Positions 48,243 to 57,539 of a DNA stretch of 64,000 bases are shown one piece after another. Numbering within the stretch: position 1 is the first letter of the stretch; every line of letters begins with the position of its first letter. Both the position numbers and the translations under genes were made by a program. Under the pieces are notes generated by a model. The model had not been told where the DNA came from. It searched no databases and saw only the letters and a program-made list of their open reading frames with translations. This stretch comes from Roseimaritima ulvae (GTDB taxonomy: Bacteria; Planctomycetota; Planctomycetia; Pirellulales; Pirellulaceae): positions 4,755,404 to 4,819,403 of the forward strand of contig NZ_CP042914.1 of the NCBI RefSeq assembly GCF_008065135.1, read 5' to 3'.

Positions 48243-51200
48243 CTAAAACGACTCCTCGCTTTCCGCTTCGGACGCAAATTCATCAAGCAGGGTTTGGGCT
48301 AACCCGGTCTGGCAGATCATCGCGTAATCGTCGTAGGTGACCGGTTCGCTGCTGCGAGCGAAATCGTTTCGCCAGATCCTGCGGATACAGTCGTAGATCA
48401 CCTCGTTGGCTTCGTCGAACTGCTCCGGCGTGAACTCCGCCAGATTGACGCCCGTGTTGCCGGCTTGTTCGGCCACGTTGAAATAGCCCAATTCGATGTC
48501 TTCGATCGGGGCGTCGATGTCCAGGTAGGGCGCCATCAAGCGGTACAGCGGCAGTTGCAGGTCGATCCAGTTTCCGGTCGCCGAATCGATGTGTTTTTTC
48601 AGCGGTTTGTGACCGTGGGTTTTGTAATCGAGGATCGCCCACTGGCCGGTTCCGGGGTGAAAGTCGATGCGGTCGAAACGTCCCTTCAATCCCATTCGCC
48701 GGCCATCGACGTCGATCCCGGCTCCGTTTTTAGGGTCCACCGATGCTTCGGCGAAGCGGATTTCCCAACCTTCGGCTCGCCGCCGCGCCTGCTCTTCGGC
48801 GACCAGCATCAACCGCCGCTCGGCTTGATGAATCTGCATCCGTACCGCGGCCGCCGGGTCGGCTCCAAACCGCTGTTCCGCATAGGCGTGCAGATGTTCG
48901 AACAGATGGTCTTGAATCTCTTTGGGATCTTCCGCCAAGCGATGTTTTTCGTCGTCCCCAAATTCTTCCAAGGCGGCGTGAACCAGATCGCCAAACTGAT
49001 TGGCTTGCAGTTCCCGCGATTGGTCGTCCATGGGCCGCAGCCCCAACACATGCCGCAAGTAAAACCGAAACGGGCAGGCCAGATAGGCGCTAAAGGCGGT
49101 TACGCTCATCACATCGATCCGCGCCTTGCCGGCGGTGGGAATCGGCAATTCCGTCCGCGCGGCTTTGCCCGACCACAAATGTTGCACCGGAGCCACCGGC
49201 GGCGGCTGGTCCAACAGCATCATTACCCGGCGAGCCACATCGGTTCCCGATGCCGCCGACAGCAACCGACTGGGCGGCGTGGGGCTGCCATCGGGGCCAC
49301 GGCGTCCCACGACCAGGCGTGTCGCCGAACGCGTCGAGAGGATTAAATGCAGCGAAAACGCGTCCCGCGCGTAGCGCCGATCGTTGTCCGAAATATTGAG
49401 ACGCGACCGCAACGACCCCGGCAGGAAGGCGTCCGCCGTGACACTTTCGGGAACGTACGGGTGATTGAATCCCACCACCACCATGGCCAAGGAATCATCC
49501 AAAGCCAAATCCAACCAACCCAAGATCTCGACCATCTCCGGCTCGGCCGGCAACACGATCGGGGCGTCGGCCAACCGTCCCATCAACATCTCGATCGCCG
49601 AAGCGGCGGGCACGGCGACGTCCAAGGTCTCGCTCAATCCAGCCAGACGATCCAGCATGGCGGTGATCCGTTCGACGGCCAAACGACTGCGTGGGTCCAA
49701 ATCGGTGCTGTGCTCGGCCCTCCCCGCTCGTTCCTCGCCACCGTCCCGGGGAGCGTCGTTGTCTCCACTTCCTCCTTCAGCCTCCCCCTGGGAGGGTCGA
49801 GCCTTAGCGAGGGGAGGGTTTTCAGGATGTGGGCAACCAGAAATAACATTTTGAAGATCCCGATCAACCGGGTAGATGGTTTCGACCAGGCGGCCCAGCG
49901 TGTCGCACCAATCGGCCAGGGGCTGCGGCCCTGCCGTCAGCGGCGCGATCCACTTCAGGATCAGCTCGGCCAGCCGAGGCACCAGCGGATAGGCAGCCGC
50001 GGCCGAAGCCGGCAGCGGGTGGTCCAGCTGCGTGGGGTAGTGCTCGCCCAAGAATCCGTCCAGCTGCGTCAACCAAGGCAAGTTGGCCGACCGAGCATGT
50101 TTCTTTTCGATCTTCAGGGGCTCCCTAGCCTCCCACTGCTGCAACTGCGCATCGACCCAGTCGTACACGTCGGCGTGCCGCACCAAAGCGGCCAGAGAAG
50201 CCCAGTTCATCCGCGTTCGCAGCAATGACAGCAGGCTGAGCAGGCGACCGGGCGCGGTTTGCGCCAGCGGCCAGCCCTGTTCCCGGTGGGCCGCGATGCC
50301 GCACTGCTGCAATTCCGTCTCCACAAAGGTGACGAAGGATTCATCCGTGACACCCACGGTGATCGCGTCGGCGGAAAACGTGGTGCCGAAATCGGCCAGC
50401 TGCGACGCCATGGCTTCGACTTGCTCGGTCGCGTCGCCGGCACTGACCAGATGCCGGTCTTCCAGCGGCAAATCTTTCATATTCCATTCTTGCGGCTGGA
50501 CACTTCCATAAGCGTCAAACAATGCCTGCTCGTCTTCCGGAGCCGCCACCAGCACCGTCACCCGCTCGGCCACGGCGTCCAGCATCCGGCACAGCGAGCG
50601 ATTCAGGTCGGCCGCTCCGATCAACACAACATCCGCCGCCGTCCGGCACTGCTGCTTGCCAACCGCCTCCAGCCGGGCCAGAAACGGATCCAAACGGCCG
50701 GCGGCCGCCAGCTGCTGACGGTATTCGCCCAGCAGTGAATCCAACAACCGCCACCGCTGCTGCTCCGCGGCCGTGTCCACCTCCGGGATCACATCGGCAA
50801 ACGTCAACCCGTCGGCCGCCAGCGTCTCGTGCAACCGCCGCAGCGCCGCGGCCAATTCCATCCACGGCGACAAGGGCTCCAGCGGCGGCAAACTGGCCAT
50901 TAAGGGTTTCAGCCGACCGGCGTCGGTCGACGTCAGCACCCGCGTCCAGGCCAGCGTTTGTTCCAATTCCAATGCCAGCTCCGTCCCCGGGCCGTACAAC
51001 TCCTCGGGCAACGCCCCGACGGTCAGCACGCGGCCGGCCGTCAGCTGCAAATCATGCTCTTCCGCTTCCAACCGCAGCAGCGCCTCAAGCCGCCGCCGAG
51101 CGCGACCGGCCGGCACAACCAGGGTGACCCGAGACAGATCCCAACGGCCGCCCGCCGCGTAACGCTCGCGCAGGTAACTCGCCGCCCGCGGCAGCAGAGG

Positions 51201-51272
51201 CTCGTCCCAACCCAAAAATACGCGTTGGGGAGTGGGTTTTTTGGCGGTGGATTTTTTCGCGGGTGGCTTCAT
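48243..51272 (-). CDS. AddB-like PD-(D/E)XK nuclease
   Basis: 1009 residues. A Lys-rich start (MKPPAKKSTAKK) leads into a helicase-like but Walker-deficient N-terminal half with VTLVVPAGRARRRLEAL. The C-terminal nuclease is recognisable from ACPFRFYLRHVLGL, GRFDRIDFHPGTGQWAILDY KTHG (the last split only for length) and QLPLYRLM. The cysteine cluster typical of the AddB iron-sulfur site is not complete; only scattered cysteines lie near the end. Residues about 484-530 are an unusual Pro/Gly/Glu/Arg-rich insertion encoded by an interspersed repeat (49771-49822). It begins the AddB-AddA-SbcD-SbcC-like operon. Confidence 0.88.
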   Translation of the reverse strand: MKPPAKKSTAKKPTPQRVFLGWDEPLLPRAASYLRERYAAGGRWDLSRVTLVVPAGRARRRLEALLRLEAEEHDLQLTAGRVLTVGALPEELYGPGTELALELEQTLAWTRVLTSTDAGRLKPLMASLPPLEPLSPWMELAAALRRLHETLAADGLTFADVIPEVDTAAEQQRWRLLDSLLGEYRQQLAAAGRLDPFLARLEAVGKQQCRTAADVVLIGAADLNRSLCRMLDAVAERVTVLVAAPEDEQALFDAYGSVQPQEWNMKDLPLEDRHLVSAGDATEQVEAMASQLADFGTTFSADAITVGVTDESFVTFVETELQQCGIAAHREQGWPLAQTAPGRLLSLLSLLRTRMNWASLAALVRHADVYDWVDAQLQQWEAREPLKIEKKHARSANLPWLTQLDGFLGEHYPTQLDHPLPASAAAAYPLVPRLAELILKWIAPLTAGPQPLADWCDTLGRLVETIYPVDRDLQNVISGCPHPENPPLAKARPSQGEAEGGSGDNDAPRDGGEERAGRAEHSTDLDPRSRLAVERITAMLDRLAGLSETLDVAVPAASAIEMLMGRLADAPIVLPAEPEMVEILGWLDLALDDSLAMVVVGFNHPYVPESVTADAFLPGSLRSRLNISDNDRRYARDAFSLHLILSTRSATRLVVGRRGPDGSPTPPSRLLSAASGTDVARRVMMLLDQPPPVAPVQHLWSGKAARTELPIPTAGKARIDVMSVTAFSAYLACPFRFYLRHVLGLRPMDDQSRELQANQFGDLVHAALEEFGDDEKHRLAEDPKEIQDHLFEHLHAYAEQRFGADPAAAVRMQIHQAERRLMLVAEEQARRRAEGWEIRFAEASVDPKNGAGIDVDGRRMGLKGRFDRIDFHPGTGQWAILDYKTHGHKPLKKHIDSATGNWIDLQLPLYRLMAPYLDIDAPIEDIELGYFNVAEQAGNTGVNLAEFTPEQFDEANEVIYDCIRRIWRNDFARSSEPVTYDDYAMICQTGLAQTLLDEFASEAESEESF
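49771..49822. repeat. Interspersed repeat inside the addB-like gene
   Basis: TGGGAGGGTCGAGCCTTAGC (49789-49808) followed by GAGGGGAGGG matches the 183-bp element at 8103 and 52380. It lies in frame in the coding sequence and gives the low-complexity peptide PPLAKARPSQGEAEGG. Confidence 0.85.
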
Positions 51273-51422
51273 TGCGCAGTACTGGCTCCTGTAGACAATC
51301 CCGCGACGTTGAGGACAACAACGTCGGGGATAAGGGAAAGTCTAACAGAGGCGAGTGTTTTTTTAAGGGAACCGAAGAGAACTGCAAAACCTTATTAAAC
51401 ACCCAGCCGTTGACACCTTAGG

Positions 51423-52268
51423 TCAATCGACTTCTAGTCGCCGCCGGTAGGTGAAGTGAGGCAATTGCGGATGCGAAGCCGGATCTTTTTCCGCCCGCCA
51501 GACCACCGCGTCGCCCAGCGTGGCCTGCAGCCCTCCCGAGGTCGCGCGGCAAAACGCGTACTCCCAATGCTCTCCTTGAGAATCACGAACCGCTTCGATC
51601 AACAGCAAAGCCTCCGGGTCGGTGCCTTGCGCAAACGCGAATACCGCTCCGTCGAAACTGCCGCGCTGCGGCGCCGTATCGATACGGTAGCGATACAGGG
51701 CACGAGGCATGAGCCGCAGCGTTTGACGGTCCGAGTTGTCCGCGTTCCAACCGGTCAGCGTGCAGCGAAACCGGCGGGCGAACCCTTTCATCTGCAACAT
51801 CCGCCGCGAAGCTTCCGCTGCCGGAGCCGTGGCCGCGGGCAAGGCCTGGAACTTGATCCCGCTCGAAATCGGTCGCCATTGCAACGGCCCCTCGTATGCA
51901 GCCACGTACCCGGGTTGGCGAGCCAAATAATCCAGTTCGTGACAGACGTTGCCGTCCCACGCAAAGACTTGGATCGCCGCCACGGGTCGTCCTTCGTCGA
52001 CACACAGCAGGACCAGACTGGTGACCACCTCTTCTGGGTTCAACACGCGCGTCACGTTGGTGTATTTAAGGATCGTTGCCACCTCCAACTGCCGCGACGG
52101 TTCGTCGACCTGGCGAAATTGAGGCCACGTCCGCGACGCCTCGAGCTGCTCGGAAATCGAAGCCGCCTGCTCGGCCTCGCGAGCTTCCTGAGCCCTCGCC
52201 CGAGTTCCCCAGAAAGCTTGAATCCCCACCGTTAACGTTAAACCGATCACCACCAAAACGCATCGCAT
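51423..52268 (-). CDS. Secreted protein of unknown function
   Basis: 281 residues. The start MRCVLVVIGLTLTVGIQAFW is a signal peptide, cut near RARAQE. The mature protein has ATILKYTNVTRVLNPEEVVT, LVLLCVDEGRPVAAIQVFAW and FARRFRCTLTGWNADNSDRQ, with a C-terminal beta-rich part that ends in FTYRRRLEVD. Four or five cysteines are spread out. I know no named family. A longer frame begins 13 codons upstream without a signal-like sequence and was rejected. Exported to the periplasm or beyond. Confidence 0.75.
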   Translation of the reverse strand: MRCVLVVIGLTLTVGIQAFWGTRARAQEAREAEQAASISEQLEASRTWPQFRQVDEPSRQLEVATILKYTNVTRVLNPEEVVTSLVLLCVDEGRPVAAIQVFAWDGNVCHELDYLARQPGYVAAYEGPLQWRPISSGIKFQALPAATAPAAEASRRMLQMKGFARRFRCTLTGWNADNSDRQTLRLMPRALYRYRIDTAPQRGSFDGAVFAFAQGTDPEALLLIEAVRDSQGEHWEYAFCRATSGGLQATLGDAVVWRAEKDPASHPQLPHFTYRRRLEVD

Positions 52269-52379
52269 GTGCGGGCCCCCTTTATAGAAAATACTGGACA
52301 CCCGCAATGATAGACACCGCGTCTAGACAGTGCAACTCGCCGTCGTCTCGGGCGCGCCGCGAGGGGGGGCGTCAATTGC

Positions 52380-52563
52380 ATTACTGCAGCACTGGACCTT
52401 GGGGTCTATTCCTTCACCCTCCTTATCAAGGAGGGTCGAGCCTTAGCGAGGGGAGGTTTTTATAGTTTTTGCAGCGGCGCGGTCGCCCTCTCCTCGCTGA
52501 CGCTCGACTCTCCCAGAGGGAGAGTGAAGTGAACCGTCATAAATACATCTCACGTCCCCGAGT
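52380..52563 (-). repeat. 183-bp composite interspersed repeat (copy 2)
   Basis: Read on the minus strand this matches 8103-8285 almost end to end, including CTCTGGGAGAGTCGAGCGTC, the second unit CTCGCTAAGGCTCGACCC and the terminal CTGCAGTAAT. Differences are mainly in the AT-rich spacer between the two halves. It fills most of the gap before the radical SAM gene's stop. Confidence 0.85.
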
Positions 52564-52583
52564 GCGTGAGAGCAACAAAACCG

Positions 52584-53642
52584 TCAGAACAACCGCAGCT
52601 GCCCCGACTGCGGCTTGGGCGGCTGGAACTGGCTGGCATCCTGGCGGGGCAGGGCGTCGGCCAACTGTAACTGCTGCTTGAACAGCCGGAACATCTGGCC
52701 GATCTGCTCGGCCCGTTCGCCGCGGCCCCGCATCCGCTCGCCGAACGCGGCGCTGTTGAGCTGACCGTCACGGGCGTCGCGGAGCAGCCCCAGCACTTTC
52801 TCGGCCTGCAGCGGACGCGCCCGCTGCAGCCACTCGCGAAACACGGCTTGCACCGTCAGCGGCAACCGCAGCATCACGTAATTGGCGGCCTCCGCCCCGG
52901 CCGCGGCAGCCGCTTTTAAGACGGCGGGAATTTCGGCGTCGGTCAGCCCCGGTACCACCGGCGCCATCATCACGCCCACCGGGACGCCGGCGGCCGCCAA
53001 CGTCTCCACCGCCCGCAGTCGGGCCGAGGGAATGCTGGTCCGCGGCTCCATGTCGCGTGCCAACTGCGGTTCGAGCGTGGTGAGCGAAACGTAGACGTGC
53101 ACCAACCGCAACTTCGCCATCGCTTGCAACAAGTCCAAGTCGCGCAGAACCAGCGCGTTTTTGGTAATGATGCTGACCGGCTGGCGACACTCCAAAGCCA
53201 CCTCCAGACATTGCCGCGTCAACCGAAACTCACGCTCGGCCGGTTGATAACAATCCGTTACGCCGGAGAAACTGATCGGCTCGGGCACCCACGACCGACG
53301 AGCGAGAAATTCGCGAAACAACCGCGGCGCATCGTGCTTGACGATAATCTTGGTTTCAAAATCCAGCCCCGCGTTTAATCCCAAGTACTCATGCGTCGGC
53401 CGCGCGTAGCAGTAACTGCAACCATGCGCGCAGCCTCGGTAGGGATTCAGACTAAAGCGAAACGGAATGTCGGGCGAACGATTCTGCGAAACGATCGACT
53501 TGGATTCGTCCTTCAGATACTGAATTTCCCGGCGTTCGACCTGACGACGGTATTCCTGATCCCACTCCAGCTGCTCCCAATCACGTTCGGCGCGCATGCC
53601 TTCAAAGCGATTAGGTGGGTCGATCTGCGAGCCGTGACGCAT
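52584..53642 (-). CDS. PA0069-family radical SAM protein
   Basis: 352 residues. The radical SAM cluster is CAHGCSYCYARPTHEYLG (CxxxCxxC). The opening RFEGMRAERDWEQLEWDQEY and the segment KSIVSQNRSPDIPFRFSLNP are typical of the PA0069/SplB-like family; no spore lyase role is expected since this is not a spore former. Its substrate is unknown. The start MRHGSQIDPPNRF was preferred to a frame 21 codons longer that runs over the terminator of the tRNA gene. The C-terminus is Gln-rich (KQQLQLADALPRQ). Confidence 0.88.
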   Translation of the reverse strand: MRHGSQIDPPNRFEGMRAERDWEQLEWDQEYRRQVERREIQYLKDESKSIVSQNRSPDIPFRFSLNPYRGCAHGCSYCYARPTHEYLGLNAGLDFETKIIVKHDAPRLFREFLARRSWVPEPISFSGVTDCYQPAEREFRLTRQCLEVALECRQPVSIITKNALVLRDLDLLQAMAKLRLVHVYVSLTTLEPQLARDMEPRTSIPSARLRAVETLAAAGVPVGVMMAPVVPGLTDAEIPAVLKAAAAAGAEAANYVMLRLPLTVQAVFREWLQRARPLQAEKVLGLLRDARDGQLNSAAFGERMRGRGERAEQIGQMFRLFKQQLQLADALPRQDASQFQPPKPQSGQLRLF

Positions 53643-53705
53643 CGTCGAAACTCCGGAGCATGCGGTTGAGAAATTCCGCCGGTGATGCCGGTTCGGCAAA
53701 GGCAC

Positions 53706-53757
53706 AAAAAAACCCCGGCAAACCTGGAACGTATCGTTCGGGCTTGCCGGGGTTTTT
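53706..53757 (-). terminator. Terminator after tRNA-Glu
   Basis: Stem AACCCCGGCAA (711-721 of the 53 kb block) with TTGCCGGGGTT, a 22-base loop and T tracts on both strands, so it can end minus transcripts from the tRNA gene and plus transcripts too. Confidence 0.85.
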
Positions 53758-53765
53758 GTCTGTAG

Positions 53766-53837
53766 TGACCCCTACGGGACTCGAACCCGTGCTGCCGCCG
53801 TGAAAGGGCGGTGTCCTAACCGCTAGACGAAGGGGCC
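53766..53837 (-). tRNA. tRNA-Glu (anticodon TTC)
   Basis: 72 bases folding as a full cloverleaf. The acceptor stem pairs GGCCCCT with AGGGGTC (one G-T pair), discriminator A. Anticodon stem CCGCC/GGCGG with loop CTTTCAC gives TTC, reading GAA/GAG. The T arm is ACGGGTTCGAGTCCCGT. No CCA is encoded. A terminator follows directly. Confidence 0.96.
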
Positions 53838-53961
53838 GCGTGTCAGTGATGCACAAGGTGTACCAAGAGCGTGGCGAAGTCGTCAAGGGACCGCTGACGA
53901 AAAAAATGCGTCGCGGTCAAAATGATACGCCTCAGGCCCATTTTTCAAGAAGCGACCGTGC

Positions 53962-54150
53962 CTAGACTTGTTCCGGAGAATCTTCTTTGGCACGCTGGAT
54001 CGCATCGTACACTTCACGACGATGCACCGGTACTTCGCGAGGCGCCTCGACGCCTAAACGGACCTTGTCACCGCGGATCTCAACGACAACAATCTTGATG
54101 TCGTTGTTGATGACGATACTTTCGTTTTTCTTCCGAGATAAAACTAACAT
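53962..54150 (-). CDS. csrA: Carbon storage regulator CsrA
   Basis: 62 residues, the family's usual length. MLVLSRKKNESIVINNDIKI is the canonical start, and the RNA-binding strand VRLGVEAPREVPVHRREVYD holds the conserved GVEAPREVxVHR with its arginine. CsrA dimers bind GGA motifs in mRNA leaders and change translation or stability. It is a single gene just upstream of tRNA-Glu on the same strand, with a 620-bp region behind it. Potential targets were not predicted. Confidence 0.97.
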   Translation of the reverse strand: MLVLSRKKNESIVINNDIKIVVVEIRGDKVRLGVEAPREVPVHRREVYDAIQRAKEDSPEQV

Positions 54151-54773
54151 TGATTCATTCCTTTGGGACCGGTCGTGATATTCCCGAATTTGAACTCCGG
54201 CCTCATGCGGGTAGAATCGAACCTACCCTCGCCTCGTCGTTCTTCGGCGTGACACTCCTGCTTGACGGGAAATCCGCCAGCTTACCGCTATTGTTACCTA
54301 GTTCACTCTACGTCGCCGTTTAGCGGAGTCAAGCAACTCCTAGCAAATATTTTCGCTTTTTGCGAGATATCAATCCGTTTTGGCATGCGATTCGTTCATG
54401 AAATCGGCCATCTTGCTAGCATTTCACGTGGTCAAAAACAGTTCCGGAGAACGGTGAAAATCCCCCGAAGCGGGGACGAACCTGCCCCAATTGCCGCTTG
54501 CGGACCGCTCGAAAGTGGCAACACCCCGCTGCCGACGCGTCGCGGCACCCTCAAAAGATGGTTGCCCGATGCAGCTTCGCGCTGCCGGGACAAAGCTGCC
54601 GCCCCCAGCCGGTAAACATTTCAGAAGCGACGCCCCAAGATTGCCGAGCCCCCTGCGAATTTACAGAGAACCAACCAAATTTACAGGGAACCAAACGAAA
54701 CATACACGGTCGAATACAATAGGAAGAAGAGAACAGGCACGATCCAACTACCTGCACCTCAACTAACGGACGA
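54151..54773. other. 623-bp gap between csrA and the DUF2203 gene
   Basis: No gene is convincing. The right part is AT-richer than its surroundings. It contains a 20-bp-period direct repeat (AATTTACAGAGAACCAACC near 54658 and AATTTACAGGGAACCAAAC near 54678), and a short hairpin CCCCGAAGCGGGG near 54463. It should contain the promoters of csrA and of the gene at 54774, and could hide a small RNA. Confidence 0.55.
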
Positions 54774-55217
54774 ATGGTTAAAGCAATTCCCCAGCAGCCC
54801 GGATACTTCACCGCCGAGCAGGCCAACGAGATGTTGCCCCTGATCCGCAGGATCGTTCGCGACTGGATGCAATTAAGCGCCGCCGTGGACGCGCAACAGG
54901 CTCAACGCGATGGCCTCAAAACCCTTCATCAAACCGTGGGCATGCAAGCCTACGCGGAAGAACTAGCGGAAGTCGAACAGTCGCTGCTCGACGAACACGA
55001 CCAACTTCGCGACTGCTGCGAAGAACTCGAATCGCTGGGACTGGAACTGCATTCCCCCGAAGACGGCGCGATCGACTTCCCGGCGATGCTCGACGGTCGC
55101 GAAGTCCGCCTGTGCTGGCGAGCCGGCGAACCGGCGGTCGATTACTGGCACGAAATCGGCGACCCGATTTCCCAACGCCAAGCGATCCACCACAACTCGC
55201 AACGCATCGGCTCTTAG
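54774..55217 (+). CDS. DUF2203 domain protein
   Basis: 147 residues of the DUF2203 family: YFTAEQANEMLPLIRRIVRD at the start, a helical coiled middle (EELAEVEQSLLDEHDQLRDC), then GLELHSPEDGAIDFPAMLDG and VRLCWRAGEPAVDYWHEIGD. The last part is the best conserved in the family. The function of the family is unknown. Soluble, no signal peptide. It is alone on the plus strand, between csrA and the convergent lut operon. Confidence 0.9.
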   Translation: MVKAIPQQPGYFTAEQANEMLPLIRRIVRDWMQLSAAVDAQQAQRDGLKTLHQTVGMQAYAEELAEVEQSLLDEHDQLRDCCEELESLGLELHSPEDGAIDFPAMLDGREVRLCWRAGEPAVDYWHEIGDPISQRQAIHHNSQRIGS

Positions 55218-55226
55218 CCGAAAAAA

Positions 55227-55443
55227 GTAGCATGGGCCCCCGGCCCGTGTCGCCAGGCTTCGTCGCCCCTCCCCCATAATGGTCGCGTCAGAGGCTTCCA
55301 TTTCAATCGGTGTGACCGCAACCGGTTTGGCGGAGGGGGACCGGAATTCGCTCGCCACCCTGCGATACAGCCAGATTGGTTTGGGGCGACCATGACAAAG
55401 GGGGACGGATTTTTACCTGACACGGGCCGGGGGCCCATGCTAC
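55227..55443. repeat. Two opposed GTAGCATGGGCCC units
   Basis: A direct unit at 55227-55249 and an inverted one at 55421-55443 bracket about 170 bases of non-coding DNA after the DUF2203 gene. The pair could act as ends of a small element. Confidence 0.75.
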
Positions 55444-55462
55444 TTGATGCGCCTGGCACGCG

Positions 55463-56104
55463 TTACTTGGCGGTTAGAAAAATTGTTAACGTGCGGCAGC
55501 CGTGAGCTCCCAACACCAGCGACTGTTCGATGTCGGCCGTTTTACTGGGGCCCGAAACAAATACGCCGTAACCGTCAAACCGCCCCAACCGCTGATAGGC
55601 CGCATGCATGTGCGGGACGAGATCTTGCTGCGACAGCACGATCACCAGGTGCTGGGTGATAAACACCTGCGCCCGATCATGCACCTCGTCGGCCGGCACC
55701 CAAATCGCGCCGTTCTCGGCGACTCCCCAGCGGCCTCGGATCACCATCCACTCCAAGGACGCTAAGTCGCGGGCGGACGATACCGAAGCGGGATCAAAAT
55801 TGCCTTCAACGCCAGTGACCGTCGACGCCGTACACTGCGCATCGCGAAAACTATCGTTGCCCCGCAGCCATTGATTAACGTCATCCACGCTGTCGCAGCA
55901 ATGCACCGCGGCGCCCACCAGTTCAGCTGCATCAACAAACGTGTGCACCAGATCGTCGTATTGCACCAGCTTCGCTTCGTCGACGTCGGGCAGGGCGGCA
56001 GCGGGCAACTGCCGGCTGCGAATCCGATCCAACATGGCTTGTCGACTGCGCCGCTGCGGCGCGACATTAGGGGCCGGGGCGGAAGCGGACTCAAAATCAC
56101 TCAT
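55463..56104 (-). CDS. lutC: LutC-type LUD domain protein
   Basis: 213 residues of the LUD superfamily. VDVEAKLVQYDDLVHTF-like N-terminal half, then GVAENGAIWVPADEVHDR and FVSGPSKTADIEQSLVLGAH, where SGPSKTADIE is the LUD/LutC signature. Its start overlaps the lutB stop by eight bases. With LutA and LutB it forms the complex that oxidises L-lactate to pyruvate. Last gene of the operon. Confidence 0.9.
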   Translation of the reverse strand: MSDFESASAPAPNVAPQRRSRQAMLDRIRSRQLPAAALPDVDEAKLVQYDDLVHTFVDAAELVGAAVHCCDSVDDVNQWLRGNDSFRDAQCTASTVTGVEGNFDPASVSSARDLASLEWMVIRGRWGVAENGAIWVPADEVHDRAQVFITQHLVIVLSQQDLVPHMHAAYQRLGRFDGYGVFVSGPSKTADIEQSLVLGAHGCRTLTIFLTAK

Positions 56105-57539
56105 CGTCACCTTTCCTACTTTGTTTTTCGGCGTCACTAACGGTTACCACCGGCAACGGAGCGGAGGCCCGGCGATGCTGGCGATACCATTTGCGAAAAC
56201 TGCTTTTCGGAGCCTGCGGCAATTCGCGCTCGACCGACCAGGTGTTGAGCCGGTTGTGGGTCAAGCCGTGCGGCAGCAGACGCAGCGCCGTGCGTCCCAT
56301 CCAGCCCGCCGCGCCGAATAACTTGGGGTGCGCAAACAGCACCGCAGCGGCTTTCATCGCCCACTGCTTTGATGCCGGTAGCAGGCCTTGCCGCGCGATT
56401 TCTTTTCGCCAGGCCAGCAGTTGATGATGCAGGGGAATTTTGACCGGGCAAACGTCCGTGCACGATCCGCACAGGCTGCACGCGAAGGGCAAGCTACGAT
56501 GCCGAGCCGTATCGCTGGCCGGCGACAACACGCTGCCGATCGGGCCGGGAACCACAGCCGAATAACTGTGCCCACCGCTGCGGCGATAGACCGGGCAGGT
56601 ATTCATGCAGGCGCCGCAACGGATGCAGTTGAGAGCTTCGCGAAAAGCGTCGCTGTCACGCAACTTGGTACGACCGTTATCGACCAGCACAATGTGCAAC
56701 TGGCCGCCGGGCTTGGGACCTTGGTAATGGGACGAATACGTAGTGATCGGTTGGCCGGTGGCGCTGCGGGCCAGCAACCGCAGAAAGATCCCCAGGTCGG
56801 CCTGCCGCGGAATCAGTTTTTCGATCCCCATGCAAGCGATGTGCAGCGGCGGCAGCGAAGTCCCCAGGTCGGCGTTGCCTTCATTGGTACAGATCACGAT
56901 GCCTCCGGTTTCGGCGATCGCAAAATTGACTCCGGTGATGCCGGCCTGGGCGTTCAAAAACTTGTTTCGCAGATGCCCGCGAGCCGCTTCGGTAAGGTAC
57001 TGCGGGTCGGCCGCGGACGCTTCGGTCCCCAGATGTTTGTGAAAGGTATCGCCGACGTCTTCTTTCTTCAGATGAATCGCCGGTAAGACAATATGGCTGG
57101 GCGGTTCATCGCGAAGCTGAATGATGCGTTCTCCCAAATCCGTATCCACCACCTCGATGCCGTGGGCTTCCAGGTGCGGATTCAGATGGCACTCTTCGGT
57201 CAGCATCGACTTGCTTTTGACCACCCGCTCGACGCCGTGCTCCTGCAGTAACCGCAGCACGATCGCGTTGTGTTCTTCGGCATCGGCGGCCCAGTGCACA
57301 ACCGCGCCTTGCGCCGTGGCGTTGCGTTCGAAGGTTTCCAGCAACTCCGCCAGATTGGCTTGCGTGTGGGCTTTGGTTGCCGAAGCGAGTTCGCGGAGGT
57401 ATTCCCATTCGGGCAGCGAGGCCGCTTGACGATCGCGTTTGCTGCGGACGAACCACAGCGCCCCGTCGTGCCACTGCATGCGTTGCAGGTTGGCCACAAA
57501 GGGCTTGGCCGCCGTCGGATGGTCGGTGGTGGAGCTCAT
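56097..57539 (-). CDS. lutB: LutB-type iron-sulfur lactate utilisation protein
   Basis: 480 residues. The N-terminal LUD domain has VKSKSMLTEECHLNPHLE and GVNFAIAETGGIVICTNEGN. Two 4Fe-4S ferredoxin-type motifs follow: CIRCGACMNTCPVYRR and CSLCGSCTDVCPVKIP. The C-terminal tail is basic. The start MSSTTDHPTAAKPF was chosen over an 86-codon upstream extension that covers lutA in another frame; it overlaps the lutA stop by four bases. Electron transfer in L-lactate oxidation is the expected role. Confidence 0.94.
   Translation of the reverse strand: MSSTTDHPTAAKPFVANLQRMQWHDGALWFVRSKRDRQAASLPEWEYLRELASATKAHTQANLAELLETFERNATAQGAVVHWAADAEEHNAIVLRLLQEHGVERVVKSKSMLTEECHLNPHLEAHGIEVVDTDLGERIIQLRDEPPSHIVLPAIHLKKEDVGDTFHKHLGTEASAADPQYLTEAARGHLRNKFLNAQAGITGVNFAIAETGGIVICTNEGNADLGTSLPPLHIACMGIEKLIPRQADLGIFLRLLARSATGQPITTYSSHYQGPKPGGQLHIVLVDNGRTKLRDSDAFREALNCIRCGACMNTCPVYRRSGGHSYSAVVPGPIGSVLSPASDTARHRSLPFACSLCGSCTDVCPVKIPLHHQLLAWRKEIARQGLLPASKQWAMKAAAVLFAHPKLFGAAGWMGRTALRLLPHGLTHNRLNTWSVERELPQAPKSSFRKWYRQHRRASAPLPVVTVSDAEKQSRKGDDE

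Noticed and set aside
54262-54615. 117-codon frame upstream of the DUF2203 gene
   Set aside because: Composition and lack of any motif suggest chance; no ribosome site.
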